A DNA stretch of 42,329 bases, taken from the NCBI GenBank assembly GCA_030694365.1, contig JAUXYM010000017.1, forward strand, positions 1 to 42,329, given 5' to 3'. Positions 1 to 7,668 of this stretch are shown in pieces; position 1 is the first letter of the stretch, and every line of letters starts with the position of its first letter. Origin of the DNA: Nevskia sp. Its GTDB lineage: Bacteria; Pseudomonadota; Gammaproteobacteria; Nevskiales; Nevskiaceae. The notes under the pieces are model-generated. The model ran no database searches and was not told the DNA's origin. It was given only the letters and a program-made list of their open reading frames with translations. Both the position numbers and the translations under genes were made by a program.

Positions 1-119
1 GTTTTTGCCCATTGCTGCCTCTCTCGTCGCGTCAATGGGTCGGCCATTGCCCGCTCCTCGTTCGTTGCACTGGGCAAAAACGATCCCGCCGCAGCGATCA
101 AAGCAATTGCTAACAGGCC
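1..119 (-). repeat. 3' flank of nfeD with inverted repeat and an element shared with pilQ
   Basis: No gene is visible here. An 11-bp inverted repeat, GTTTTTGCCCA at 1-11 and TGGGCAAAAAC at 71-81, could form a long-looped hairpin. Read on the minus strand, the bases just after the nfeD TAG stop (about 119 to 88) run GGCCTGTTAGCAATTGCTTT and then GATCGCTGCG. This nearly matches the bases just after the pilQ TAG stop at 17709-17740. The likeness suggests a dispersed 3'-end repeat; its function is unknown. Confidence 0.5.
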
Positions 120-578
120 CTACTCCGCGTGCAGTGCTTCCACTTTCAAGGTCGTGCCATCGGTACCGATCACCTTGACCCGGCTGCCGGCCTTGAGCTT
201 CGGGCCGGATACCCGCCATACCGAGTCATCGAGCCGGGCCTGGCCAATGCCGTTCTCGATGTCGGAAATCAGGGTCAGCTCGCGGCCGATGGTGTGCCGG
301 CCGCGCTGGTTCAGGCCGTTGTCGACAGCGTCGTTGTGGGTCAGCGGTCGGTACTTCAGCCACAGCACCACCGCTGCCAGCGACAGCACCGCGAACATCA
401 CGATCTCGCCGGCCCAGCTCAGGCCCGGAATCGCCCAGGCTGCGATGCCGGTGACTAAGGCGGCGAAGCCGATCCACATGAAAAAGGTGCCCGGCGTCAG
501 GATTTCAGCGACCAGCAGCAGGAAGCCGAGCACCCACCAGTGCCAGTACACGAAGCCGTCGCTGAGAATTGCGTCCAT
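120..578 (-). CDS. NfeD-family inner-membrane protein
   Basis: A 152-residue protein of the short NfeD/YbbK type. Three hydrophobic segments lie at about residues 12-30, 32-50 and 57-72. They are followed by a soluble tail (about 90-150) with the size and beta-rich look of the NfeD OB-fold domain, including a GSRVKVIGTDGTTLKVEA stretch. NfeD proteins are membrane partners of SPFH/stomatin proteins and are thought to help organise membrane microdomains or protein quality control. The SPFH gene lies directly upstream on the same strand with a 27-bp gap, the usual pairing, so the two are probably co-transcribed. The family call is firm; the exact cellular role is inferred. Confidence 0.88.
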   Translation of the reverse strand: MDAILSDGFVYWHWWVLGFLLLVAEILTPGTFFMWIGFAALVTGIAAWAIPGLSWAGEIVMFAVLSLAAVVLWLKYRPLTHNDAVDNGLNQRGRHTIGRELTLISDIENGIGQARLDDSVWRVSGPKLKAGSRVKVIGTDGTTLKVEALHAE

Positions 579-605
579 CGTTCTTGCTCCCGGTTCGAGG
601 CAGCC

Positions 606-1559
606 TCAGTACTTCGCTGAGGCCTGCGTGGAAGCTGCCTTCGCGAGATCGGCAATGCCGCCGATCGCGCCGATCACGCTGGCGGCTTCCAGCGGCATGA
701 ACACCAGCTTCTGGTTCGGGCTGGTGGCGATGTCTTTCAAGGCTTCGATGTACTTGGTGGCAACGAAGTAATTGATCGCCTGCACGTCGCCCTGGGCGAT
801 CGCGGCCGACACGCGGGCCGTTGCATTGGCTTCGGCTTCGGCCTGGCGCTCGCGCGCTTCGGCATCGCGGAACGCGGCTTCCTTGCGGCCTTCGGCGTCG
901 AGGATCGCCTGCTGCTTCATGCCTTCGGCGGACAGGATCTGCGCCTGCTGCGCGCCCTGGGCCTTGAGGATCGCGCTCTGCTTCATGCCTTCGGCTTCGA
1001 GGATCGAGGCACGCTTGTCGCGCTCGGCCTTCATCTGCCGGCCCATGCTTTCGACCAGATCCATCGGCGGCCGGATGTCCTTGATCTCGATGCGGGTGAC
1101 CTTGATGCCCCAGGGCGAGGTCGCCTGGTCGACCACCGCCAGCAGGCGGGTGTTGATGTGGTCGCGCTGCGACAGCAGCTCGTCGAGATCCATCGAGCCC
1201 ATCACCGTGCGCAGATTGGTCTGGGTCAGATTGAGGATCGCGTACTGCAGGTTCTGCACTTCGTAGGCGGCACGGGCGGCGTCGAGCACCTGATAGAAGA
1301 CCACGCCATCAACGCCGACCATGGCGTTGTCCTTGGTGATCACTTCTTGCGAGGGCACGTCGAGCACCTGCTCCATCATGCTCAGCTTGCGGCCGATGCG
1401 ATCGACGAACGGCACCAGCCACTGCAGGCCGGGCGTGAACGTTGCGCGGTACTTGCCGAAACGCTCGATGGTGTACTCAGTGCCTTGCGGCACCGTGACC
1501 ACGGCCTTGAACAGCGTGACTAGGGCGAATGCGAGCAGGGCCAGCGCAAAGATCGACAT
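606..1559 (-). CDS. SPFH/stomatin-like (QmcA-type) membrane protein
   Basis: A 317-residue protein with one N-terminal membrane anchor (MSIFALALLAFALVTLF). The SPFH/Band-7 domain follows (about 20-180; VPQGTEYTIERFGKY, then GLQWLVPF and DIRPPMDLVESM). After it comes an Ala/Glu/Lys-rich coiled-coil with near-repeats built on ILEAEGMKQ and ILSAEGMKQ (about 180-250). The tail has a hydrophobic GAIGGIADL stretch. Proteins of this family oligomerise in the inner membrane and act with NfeD and often with FtsH. The start at 1559 was chosen because it gives the standard anchor; the open frame runs on to 1730, but that extension is translated repeat DNA. Probably an operon with nfeD downstream. Confidence 0.9.
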   Translation of the reverse strand: MSIFALALLAFALVTLFKAVVTVPQGTEYTIERFGKYRATFTPGLQWLVPFVDRIGRKLSMMEQVLDVPSQEVITKDNAMVGVDGVVFYQVLDAARAAYEVQNLQYAILNLTQTNLRTVMGSMDLDELLSQRDHINTRLLAVVDQATSPWGIKVTRIEIKDIRPPMDLVESMGRQMKAERDKRASILEAEGMKQSAILKAQGAQQAQILSAEGMKQQAILDAEGRKEAAFRDAEARERQAEAEANATARVSAAIAQGDVQAINYFVATKYIEALKDIATSPNQKLVFMPLEAASVIGAIGGIADLAKAASTQASAKY

Positions 1560-1639
1560 GGTTGTGCTCCGGGGGGCGAACCTCTTGAGTCTACGCGACG
1601 TGGATTGCGCTTCGGCTGTTGCCCAAACGCAGAAGCAGG

Positions 1640-1854
1640 TCTCACGCAAAGAACGCGGAGAACGCAGAGAAAGACAAAAGCGAGAAACCCCTGGGCACAA
1701 AGGCACGAAGAACAGCAACTGCAAGGACACAAAGGAAAGCCGGGAAGGTTTTCTCCGGGCCCTTGCTTCTGACCTTTGTGCCTTTGTGCCCCGGAGCTTT
1801 TCGCCGTTCTTGCCTTTGGCTTTTCTCCGCGTTCTCAGCGTTCTCCGCGTGAGA
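1640..1854. repeat. Large imperfect inverted repeat, about 215 bp
   Basis: This fills most of the gap between the SPFH gene start and the sufE 3' end (1560-1868). The outer arms start TCTCACGCAAAGAACGCGGA at 1640 and end with the near-complement at about 1820-1854. An inner 14-bp arm GGGCACAAAGGCAC (1693-1706) is perfectly complementary to 1778-1791. The Cys-, Arg- and Ser-rich translations here are spurious. The TTTGTGCC and CTCCGCGTTCT motifs resemble short phrases scattered in many proteobacterial genomes, so this is probably a dispersed repeat. No clear promoter was picked out within it. Confidence 0.75.
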
Positions 1855-1868
1855 ATCGCTGTTGGGCC

Positions 1869-2333
1869 TCAGCTCGCTGCGGCCTCGGCCGCCATCAGGC
1901 GGATCCGCTCGACCATCGCATAGAAACCGTTGCGGCGATTCATGCTCAGGTGGCTTTCCAGCCCGAGCTGCGCGAAGGCGGCCTTGATATCGATATCGAG
2001 TACCTGCTGCGCCGTGCGGCCGTCGGTCAGCGCCAGGATCAGGGCGATCAGGCCTTTGACGATGTGGGCATCGGAATCGCCGCGCAGATGCAGGCGGGAG
2101 TCGTCGCCGACTTCGCCAGCCAGCCAGACCTGGCTCATGCAGCCGCGCACCTTGTTGATCTCGCTGTGTTCGGCATCCGGCATCGCCGGCAATTTGCGGC
2201 CGAGTTCGATCAGGTAGCGATAGCGCTCTTCCCAATCGCCGAGCAGGTCGAAGGTATCGACCAGTTCCTGCAGCGCTGCGTTGTCTTGCGTGTTCAAGCG
2301 TCCGTGTTTCATGTCTTCGCGTACTTGAATCAT
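1869..2333 (-). CDS. sufE: SufE-family sulfur-transfer protein
   Basis: A 154-residue protein matching the SufE/CsdE family, which accepts persulfide sulfur from a cysteine desulfurase (SufS or CsdA) and stimulates it for Fe-S cluster assembly in the cytoplasm. The reactive cysteine lies in KVRGCMSQVW (Cys65), the conserved SufE motif. Upstream is the typical DLLGDWEERYRYLIELGRKL helix, and the C-terminal RRNGFYAMVERI segment also fits. Length is normal. A shorter start at the Met of MKHGRL (2312) is possible. No sufBCDS genes are visible, so it stands alone on the minus strand, divergent from msrP. It could equally be named csdE. Confidence 0.88.
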   Translation of the reverse strand: MIQVREDMKHGRLNTQDNAALQELVDTFDLLGDWEERYRYLIELGRKLPAMPDAEHSEINKVRGCMSQVWLAGEVGDDSRLHLRGDSDAHIVKGLIALILALTDGRTAQQVLDIDIKAAFAQLGLESHLSMNRRNGFYAMVERIRLMAAEAAAS

Positions 2334-2387
2334 GTTACGGCGAAACCGGCTGGTTAAGCTGCGGTCAGACCGTTATCCCTGCTGGAG

Positions 2388-3392
2388 TTGCAAGACATGC
2401 TGATTCGCGTAGCCCCCGAATTTCCGATTGCTTCCAGCGAAATCACCTCCGAGCCGGTGTTCCAGGATCGCCGCCGCTTTCTGGCCCAGATGGGTCTCGC
2501 GACCGCCGGGCTGGCGCTGTCCGCGTGCAGCGATGCCAAGGAAGCGCTGAAGCCGGCACCTGCCGCCGCCGCCGGCGATGGCGCTGAGAAGTCCGGCCTG
2601 GCCACGCTCGAAGTCAGCAAGAAGACCGAGATGGCCGGTGGCGAAAAGGTCTGCAGCTACGACGACATCACCCAGTACAACAATTTTTACGAGTTCGGTA
2701 CCGGCAAGTCCGATCCGGCGAGTTATTCCAGCACCCTGAAACCCCGGCCATGGTCGGTCACCGTCGAAGGCGAATGCGATGCGCCCGGCGTGCTCGGCAT
2801 CGACGATCTGATCAAGCCGCAGGCACTCGAAGAACGCATCTACCGGATGCGCTGTGTCGAAGCCTGGAGCGTCGTCGTGCCCTGGATCGGCTTTCCGCTA
2901 GCCGATCTGATCAAGCGCTTCAAGCCGAACTCGAAAGCGAAGTTCGTGCAGTTCTTCACGCTCGCCGATCCGGTGCAGATGCCGATGATCAAGCGCGCCG
3001 TGCTGCCGTATCCGTATCGCGAGGCCTTGCGCATCGACGAAGCCATGCACCCGCTGGCGTTCATGGTGGTCGGTCTCTACGGCCGGGTGCTGCCCAATCA
3101 GAACGGCGCGCCGCTGCGGCTGATCACGCCGTGGAAGTACGGCTTCAAGGGCGTGAAGTCGATCGTCAAGATCCGCTTCGTCGAAACCCAGCCGGAAACC
3201 ACCTGGAACCAGCTCGGCCCCGACGAGTACGGTTTCTACGCCAACGTCAATCCGGCCGTCGATCATCCGCGCTGGAGCCAGGCCAGCGAGCGCCGCCTTG
3301 GCGAGCTGTTCCGGCGTGCCACCCTGCCGTTCAACGGCTATCCGGAAGTCGCTTCGCTGTACGCCGGCATGGACCTGCGCAAGAACTACTGA
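2388..3392 (+). CDS. msrP: Protein-methionine-sulfoxide reductase, molybdopterin catalytic subunit
   Basis: A 334-residue protein closely matching MsrP (YedY), a periplasmic molybdenum enzyme that repairs oxidised methionines in envelope proteins using electrons from MsrQ. A Tat signal starts at [10 protein letters not shown] (residues 27-36). The molybdenum-ligand cysteine is Cys156 in RMRCVEAWS. Typical blocks [26 protein letters not shown] and [11 protein letters not shown] are all present. The signal ends in LALSAC (Cys47), which looks like a lipobox, so lipidation is possible. The start could also be the Met at 2397. It overlaps msrQ at TGATG and so is translationally coupled to it. Confidence 0.95.
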   Translation: MQDMLIRVAPEFPIASSEITSEPVFQDRRRFLAQMGLATAGLALSACSDAKEALKPAPAAAAGDGAEKSGLATLEVSKKTEMAGGEKVCSYDDITQYNNFYEFGTGKSDPASYSSTLKPRPWSVTVEGECDAPGVLGIDDLIKPQALEERIYRMRCVEAWSVVVPWIGFPLADLIKRFKPNSKAKFVQFFTLADPVQMPMIKRAVLPYPYREALRIDEAMHPLAFMVVGLYGRVLPNQNGAPLRLITPWKYGFKGVKSIVKIRFVETQPETTWNQLGPDEYGFYANVNPAVDHPRWSQASERRLGELFRRATLPFNGYPEVASLYAGMDLRKNY

Positions 3393-4060
3393 TGAGCTTC
3401 GGTCCCGTTGCCCGGCTGCGGCTGGCGCGCGCGCTGATCTGGCTGTTGGCGCTGCTGCCGCTGGCGATGCTCGTCGAGCGGCTGCTGCACGGCCGGCTCG
3501 GTGCCAATCCGATCGAGTTCCTCGAACATGCGCTCGGCGACTGGTCGCTGCGTTTTCTGCTGCTGAGCCTGGTGATGACTCCGTTGCGCAGCCTCACCGG
3601 CTGGATCTGGCCGCTGAAGTTGCGGCGGACCGTCGGCTTGTGGGCGTTCGCCTACATCTGCCTGCATTTCTCCGTCTACATCGTCTTCGATCTCAATATC
3701 CTGGCACCGGCCCAGGCACTGGCGAAGCTCGGCGAGGATTTGGTCAAGCGCCTGTACATCACCGTCGGCTTCACCGCCTGGCTGTTCCTGCTGCCGCTGG
3801 CGATCACCTCGACCGACGGCTGGCAGCGGCGTCTGAAGCGGCGCTGGAAAATGCTTCATCGCCTGGTCTATCCGGCGGCGATCCTCGGCGTGCTGCACTA
3901 CGTCTGGCTGGTCAAGAAAGACCTGTCGGAACCGCTGCTGTATGCCGCCATCCTCGCTGTGCTGCTGGTTTGGCGCCTGCCTTGGGCGCAGATGCGCGGC
4001 GGTATACTCCGCGCCCGTTCACAGCCCAATGCCGTCCATGGCGAGACTCCGCGCCCCTAG
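3392..4060 (+). CDS. msrQ: Haem-binding membrane subunit of MsrPQ
   Basis: A 222-residue, very hydrophobic protein of the YedZ/ferric-reductase-like family. It passes electrons from the quinone pool or NADH through b-haem to MsrP. About five to six membrane segments are visible, starting ARALIWLLALLPLAML. Conserved histidines lie in LHFSVYIVFDL, KMLHRLVYP and LGVLHYVWLV, consistent with haem ligands. The ATG shares its A with the msrP stop codon. The C-terminal about 20 residues (after LPWAQMRGG) look non-homologous and overlap the probable rph promoter, so the tail may be incidental. Confidence 0.93.
   Translation: MSFGPVARLRLARALIWLLALLPLAMLVERLLHGRLGANPIEFLEHALGDWSLRFLLLSLVMTPLRSLTGWIWPLKLRRTVGLWAFAYICLHFSVYIVFDLNILAPAQALAKLGEDLVKRLYITVGFTAWLFLLPLAITSTDGWQRRLKRRWKMLHRLVYPAAILGVLHYVWLVKKDLSEPLLYAAILAVLLVWRLPWAQMRGGILRARSQPNAVHGETPRP
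3982..4008 (+). promoter_or_regulatory. Candidate sigma-70 promoter for rph
   Basis: A good -10 hexamer TATACT lies at 4003-4008 inside the end of msrQ. TTGGGC at 3982-3987 is a weak, short-spaced (15 nt) -35. The position about 120 bp before rph, with GC-rich sequence following, fits a housekeeping promoter. Assignment rests mainly on the -10. Confidence 0.4.
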
Positions 4061-4069
4061 CTGCCACCT

Positions 4070-4091
4070 GCCCGGCCATCCATGGCCGGGC
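4070..4091 (+). repeat. Perfect hairpin after msrQ
   Basis: GCCCGGCCAT and ATGGCCGGGC are exactly complementary, giving a 9-bp stem with a 4-nt loop. There is no T run, so it is not a classical intrinsic terminator. It could protect the msrPQ 3' end or act with the next hairpin in the rph leader. Confidence 0.6.
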
Positions 4092-4100
4092 GCTCGTCGG

Positions 4101-4126
4101 GCGAAATGCCATTCAAGGCATTTCGC
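4101..4126 (+). promoter_or_regulatory. Hairpin abutting the rph start and enclosing its ribosome site
   Basis: GCGAAATGCC (4101-4110) pairs perfectly with GGCATTTCGC (4117-4126) across a 6-nt loop. The stem ends one base before the rph ATG at 4127. The only Shine-Dalgarno-like bases (AAGG, 4115-4118) lie at the loop/stem junction, so folding should limit ribosome access. RNase PH trims RNA 3' ends, so feedback through this leader is conceivable but is inference. Confidence 0.55.
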
Positions 4127-4849
4127 ATGAGCCCGACTCGCCCTTCAAACCGCGCACCTGACCAGCTTCGTCCTGTCACGATCCAGCGTCAGTTCACGCG
4201 CCATGCCGAAGGTTCGGTGCTGGTCGCGTTCGGCGATACCCAGGTGCTGTGCACCGCGAGCGTCGAGGAACGGGGCCCCTCGTGGAAGAAGGATGGCGGC
4301 TGGCTGACCGCCGAATACGGCATGCTGCCGCGCTCCACGCACACGCGCTCCAAGCGTGAAGCGGCGCAGGGCAAACAGAGCGGCCGCACCCAGGAAATCC
4401 AGCGCCTGATCGGCCGCAGCCTGCGCTCGGTGCTCGATCTCGACGCCATGGCCGGCCTGACCATCACCATCGACTGCGATGTGCTGCAGGCCGATGGCGG
4501 CACCCGCACCGCGAGCATCACCGGCGGCTATGTCGCGCTCGCCGATGCCATCGCCCATCTGAGCAAGATCGGCAAGATCAAGCGCGACCCGCTGCACGGC
4601 CAGGTCGCCGCGGTATCGGTCGGCATCTACAACGGCACGCCGGTGCTCGACCTCGATTACCCCGAGGACTCGAACTGCGAGACCGACATGAACGTGGTCA
4701 TGAACGCCGCCGGCGGCTTCATCGAAGTGCAGGGCACCGCCGAAGGCCATGCTTTCCAGCGCAGCGAGCTCGATGCCCTGCTCGGCCTTGCCCAGAAGGG
4801 CATTGCCGAGTTGTGCGCGATCCAGCAGCAGGCGCTGGCCGCGCGCTGA
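4127..4849 (+). CDS. rph: Ribonuclease PH
   Basis: A 240-residue protein of the RNase PH family (E. coli about 238). It is a phosphate-dependent 3' to 5' exoribonuclease that trims tRNA precursors and structured RNAs. Seen are [34 protein letters not shown]-type N-terminal strands (4157-4270), the arginine-rich [20 protein letters not shown] segment, [11 protein letters not shown], and [19 protein letters not shown] with its catalytic acidic residues. The ATG at 4127 gives the family start; the open frame continues upstream to 4082 only through hairpin DNA. It is followed after 19 bp by rdgB, a common pairing in gammaproteobacteria. Confidence 0.96.
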   Translation: MSPTRPSNRAPDQLRPVTIQRQFTRHAEGSVLVAFGDTQVLCTASVEERGPSWKKDGGWLTAEYGMLPRSTHTRSKREAAQGKQSGRTQEIQRLIGRSLRSVLDLDAMAGLTITIDCDVLQADGGTRTASITGGYVALADAIAHLSKIGKIKRDPLHGQVAAVSVGIYNGTPVLDLDYPEDSNCETDMNVVMNAAGGFIEVQGTAEGHAFQRSELDALLGLAQKGIAELCAIQQQALAAR

Positions 4850-4868
4850 TCACAGCGCGAGCAGAACC

Positions 4869-5459
4869 ATGGGCGCGCTCGTCCTCGCCAGCCGCAACGG
4901 CAAGAAGCTGATCGAGCTGGAAACCCTGCTGGCGCCGCTCGGTTATCAGTTGAGATTGGTCTCCGAGTTCAGTGATGTCGAGCCGGAAGAAACTGCGCCG
5001 ACCTTTGTCGAGAACGCGCTGATCAAGGCGCGGCATGCGGCGCAGGTGTCCGGTCTGCCGGCGATTGCCGACGACTCCGGTCTCGAAGTCGGCGCGCTTG
5101 GCGGCGCACCGGGCGTCTACTCGGCGCGTTACGCCGGCACCCAGGGCGACGATGCCGCGAACAACGCCAAGCTGCTCGCCGCCCTTGCCGATGTGCCCGA
5201 CAAGCAGCGCGCCGCCCGCTTCGTCTCGGTGCTGGCGCTGCTGCGCCATGCCGACGATCCGGTGCCGCTGATCGCTTTCGGTGCCTGGCCGGGCCGCATC
5301 CTGCGCGAGCCGCGCGGTGCCAACGGTTTCGGCTACGACCCGCTGTTTCTCGATCTCGAATCCGGCCAGTCCGCTGCCGAACTGAGCGCGGCCGACAAGA
5401 ACACGCGCAGCCATCGGGCCCGGGCATTCGCGGCGCTGCTGGCGCAGCTGCGGCCGTGA
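4869..5459 (+). CDS. rdgB: dITP/XTP pyrophosphatase (HAM1 family)
   Basis: A 196-residue protein of the RdgB/HAM1 family. It hydrolyses non-canonical purine nucleotides (dITP, XTP) to monophosphates so that they are not built into DNA. Diagnostic motifs are the N-terminal [25 protein letters not shown], the metal-binding [21 protein letters not shown] (first 20 residues cited by position 5069-5130), the NGFGYDPLF block and a C-terminal SHRARA. The start at 4869 is where homology begins; the frame is open to 4749 but overlaps rph. Its stop overlaps the hemW GTG start by 4 nt, so the two are coupled. Confidence 0.96.
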   Translation: MGALVLASRNGKKLIELETLLAPLGYQLRLVSEFSDVEPEETAPTFVENALIKARHAAQVSGLPAIADDSGLEVGALGGAPGVYSARYAGTQGDDAANNAKLLAALADVPDKQRAARFVSVLALLRHADDPVPLIAFGAWPGRILREPRGANGFGYDPLFLDLESGQSAAELSAADKNTRSHRARAFAALLAQLRP

Positions 5460-6607
5460 TCAAGGTCGACGCGGCAGCGATTCCGCTGTCGCTGTACCTG
5501 CACTTTCCCTGGTGCGTGGCCAAGTGTCCGTACTGCGATTTCAACTCGCACGGTTTGCGCGGTGCAGTGCCGGAAGACGCTTATGTCGCGGCGCTGATCC
5601 GCGATCTCGATTTCGAGCTGCAGCAGCCGGAAACGCGGCCGATCCAGTCGATCTTCATGGGCGGCGGTACGCCCAGCCTGTTTTCGGGGAGGGCGATTGC
5701 GGCAGTGCTCGAAGCGTTCGCCAAGCGGCTCAGCTTCGCGCCGGACATCGAGATCACGCTGGAAGCCAATCCGGGGACCGTCGACGCCGGCAACTTCCGC
5801 GAGTACCGCGCGGCTGGCGTCAATCGCTTGTCGATCGGCGTGCAGAGTCTGAACGACGCGATGCTCAAGCGGCTCGGCCGCATCCACGGCCACGACGATG
5901 CGGTGAGCGCCGTGCGCATTGCCCGCGCGGCTGGCTTCGACAATCTGAATCTCGACCTGATGTTCGCGCTGCCCGAGCAGACCGAGGCCGAAGCGGCGGC
6001 TGATCTGCACGAGGCGATCGCGCTCGGCCCCGAGCATCTGAGCTACTACCAGCTGACCCTGGAGCCGAACACGGAGTTCGCGGCCCGGCCGCCCGCACTT
6101 CCGGACGACGACTCGGCCTGGGCGATGCAGCTCGCCGGGCAGGCGCTGCTCGCCGAGCACGGCTATGCTCAGTACGAGGTGTCGGCCTACGCGCAGTCGG
6201 GCCGGCAGAGCCGCCACAATCGCAACTACTGGCAGTTCGGCGACTACCTCGGCATCGGCGCCGGTGCCCACGGCAAGCGCACGTTTGCCGATCGCATCGA
6301 GCGCCGTGCGCGGCACAAGCTGCCGAAGACCTATCAGGCCGCTGCCGGCCAGGTGACGGCGCTGCAGGAACAGCGGCAAGTCGGCGCGCTGGAACTGCCG
6401 TTCGAGTTCGCGATGAACGCGCTGCGCCTCAACGAGGGCTTCAGCGTGGCGCTGTTCGAAGCGCGGACGGGACTTGCACTGTCGACGATCGAAGCCAAAC
6501 TGGCGAAGCTGGCGGCGCAGGGACTGCTCGAACGGGATGGCCCGGTCATGCACCCGACTGCCCTAGGCCGCGCGCATCTGAATACACTAATCAGCGAGTT
6601 TCTCTGA
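5456..6607 (+). CDS. hemW: Radical SAM haem chaperone HemW
   Basis: A 383-residue radical-SAM protein. The cluster motif is CVAKCPYC (Cys20, Cys24, Cys27; CX3CX2C), followed by DFNSHG and the HemW/HemN-like [11 protein letters not shown]. Later blocks are [28 protein letters not shown]-like [10 protein letters not shown] and [12 protein letters not shown]. HemW proteins bind haem and pass it to target proteins such as respiratory enzymes; older annotation calls them oxygen-independent coproporphyrinogen oxidase, but true HemN needs a different N-terminus. The GTG start overlaps the rdgB stop. A C-terminal winged-helix-like region ([18 protein letters not shown]) is present as in the family. 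Confidence 0.94.
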   Translation: MIKVDAAAIPLSLYLHFPWCVAKCPYCDFNSHGLRGAVPEDAYVAALIRDLDFELQQPETRPIQSIFMGGGTPSLFSGRAIAAVLEAFAKRLSFAPDIEITLEANPGTVDAGNFREYRAAGVNRLSIGVQSLNDAMLKRLGRIHGHDDAVSAVRIARAAGFDNLNLDLMFALPEQTEAEAAADLHEAIALGPEHLSYYQLTLEPNTEFAARPPALPDDDSAWAMQLAGQALLAEHGYAQYEVSAYAQSGRQSRHNRNYWQFGDYLGIGAGAHGKRTFADRIERRARHKLPKTYQAAAGQVTALQEQRQVGALELPFEFAMNALRLNEGFSVALFEARTGLALSTIEAKLAKLAAQGLLERDGPVMHPTALGRAHLNTLISEFL

Positions 6608-6638
6608 TCCTGCCTCTGACCAGCCCTATCTCTGACCC

Positions 6639-7037
6639 ATGCGCGAAGAAGTCGAAGTCATCTGCCCGGCCTGCCACGAATCGATCCCGCTGACGGTCGA
6701 TCCGGACAAGGGCTCGAAAACCTGGGTCGAGGAATGCTGTGTCTGCGACTCGCCGATGACCGTGCGCCTGCTGGTCGACGAGGACGATGAGTACACGATC
6801 AGCGTCAAGGAAATCGTCGAAGCCGTCGACGATGAGGCGAGCGACGGCATTCTCGAAGAAACCAAGGTCACCTGTCCGGCCTGCTGGGAAATCATTCCGC
6901 TGACCATCGATCTCAGCGCCGGCTCGCAGACCTATTCCGAGGATTGCTCGGTCTGCTGCCGGCCGATGACGGTGCGGGTCTGGATATCGGACGATATGGA
7001 AGAGCACACGGTCGACGTCGAGGCCGAGAACGACTGA
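6639..7037 (+). CDS. Tandem CPXCG zinc-ribbon protein
   Basis: A 132-residue acidic protein made of two clear copies of the CPXCG cysteine-rich domain. Copy 1 spans about residues 1-50 (CPAC, then CCVC with PMTVRL). Copy 2 spans about 75-130 (CPAC, then CSVCC with PMTVRV). Each copy reads VxCPAC-x-E-x-IPLT-x(D)-x-GS-x-T-x-x-E-x-C-x-VC. The paired CxxC motifs should bind zinc. Usual members of this family are about 60 residues with one domain, so this one is a duplication or fusion, joined by an acidic linker (ISVKEIVEAVDDEASDG). Function is unknown. It lies 31 bp after hemW. Confidence 0.8.
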   Translation: MREEVEVICPACHESIPLTVDPDKGSKTWVEECCVCDSPMTVRLLVDEDDEYTISVKEIVEAVDDEASDGILEETKVTCPACWEIIPLTIDLSAGSQTYSEDCSVCCRPMTVRVWISDDMEEHTVDVEAEND

Positions 7038-7051
7038 CATCGGCAGCGGAC

Positions 7052-7080
7052 TTGCCTCAATCCAGCCAGTTCATTAGACT
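7052..7080 (+). promoter_or_regulatory. Sigma-70-type promoter for rpmE2
   Basis: TTGCCT (7052-7057), a 17-nt spacer and TAGACT (7075-7080) form a good sigma-70 match about 53 bp before the ribosomal protein start. Confidence 0.55.
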
Positions 7081-7132
7081 CCGCGTCCTTTCGCCCTCCG
7101 CTGTCCGGTAGGCACCAACCTCCGAGGACGCC

Positions 7133-7372
7133 ATGAAGCCCGACATTCATCCCGAATATTCCGAAGTTGCCTTCAAGGACAACTCCGCCGACAAGACCTT
7201 CATCATCCGTACCACGCTGAAGCCGCGTGAAACGATCGTGATCGATGGCAAGACCTACCCGCTGCTGAACCTGGACGTGTCCAGCGCTTCGCACCCGTTC
7301 TACACGGGCAAGCAGAAAGTCGCCGACATCGGTGGCCGCATTGACAAGTTCCGCAAGCGTTACGCTTCCTGA
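7133..7372 (+). CDS. rpmE2: 50S ribosomal protein L31 type B
   Basis: A 79-residue protein of the L31 family, B type. It starts MKPDIHPEY and contains KTYPLLNLDVSSASHPFYTG and a GGRIDKFRKRY end. It lacks the CxxC zinc-binding cysteines of ordinary L31 (C+ form). Such C- paralogues replace L31 on the large subunit when zinc is scarce. Whether this one is a zinc-regulated spare or the only copy cannot be told from the window; no Zur-type palindrome was recognised upstream. GAGGACGCC just before the ATG provides a ribosome site. An intrinsic terminator follows. Confidence 0.96.
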   Translation: MKPDIHPEYSEVAFKDNSADKTFIIRTTLKPRETIVIDGKTYPLLNLDVSSASHPFYTGKQKVADIGGRIDKFRKRYAS

Positions 7373-7398
7373 TCGGTCGTCAGCGGTTCGCTGCGAAG

Positions 7399-7423
7399 AA
7401 GCCGCCCCCGGGCGGCTTTTTTT
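7399..7423 (+). terminator. Intrinsic terminator after rpmE2
   Basis: AAGCCGCC (7399-7406) pairs with GGCGGCTT (7411-7418) over a CCCG loop and runs into seven Ts (7417-7423). Confidence 0.93.
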
Positions 7424-7668
7424 GTGCCTGAAGTTGACCGGAGCTGGCTCCGGATTCGGAAAAACCTCGGCTTTCGATAGCTTGATCGAGCCCGACTATG
7501 GCCGAAGGACGGTGAAAATCGTTATGCTTGTCGAACTCGCCGGGAAATCCCCCAAGACCCACTGCCGCCCCTCCTGGTGTGCGCAGCGTTCTTGTGCGGA
7601 TTGATTGCGGCACTGCACATTTCTTGCGGGACGCAATGCCGTCCCAACAGTCCGACGGAGAAGATGCG

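Noticed and set aside
1560-1730. N-terminal extension of the SPFH gene
   Set aside because: The extra 57 residues are translated repeat DNA, and the normal membrane anchor begins at 1559.
5456-6607. Oxygen-independent coproporphyrinogen III oxidase (HemN)
   Set aside because: Length, start and position next to rdgB fit HemW; the longer HemN N-terminus is absent.
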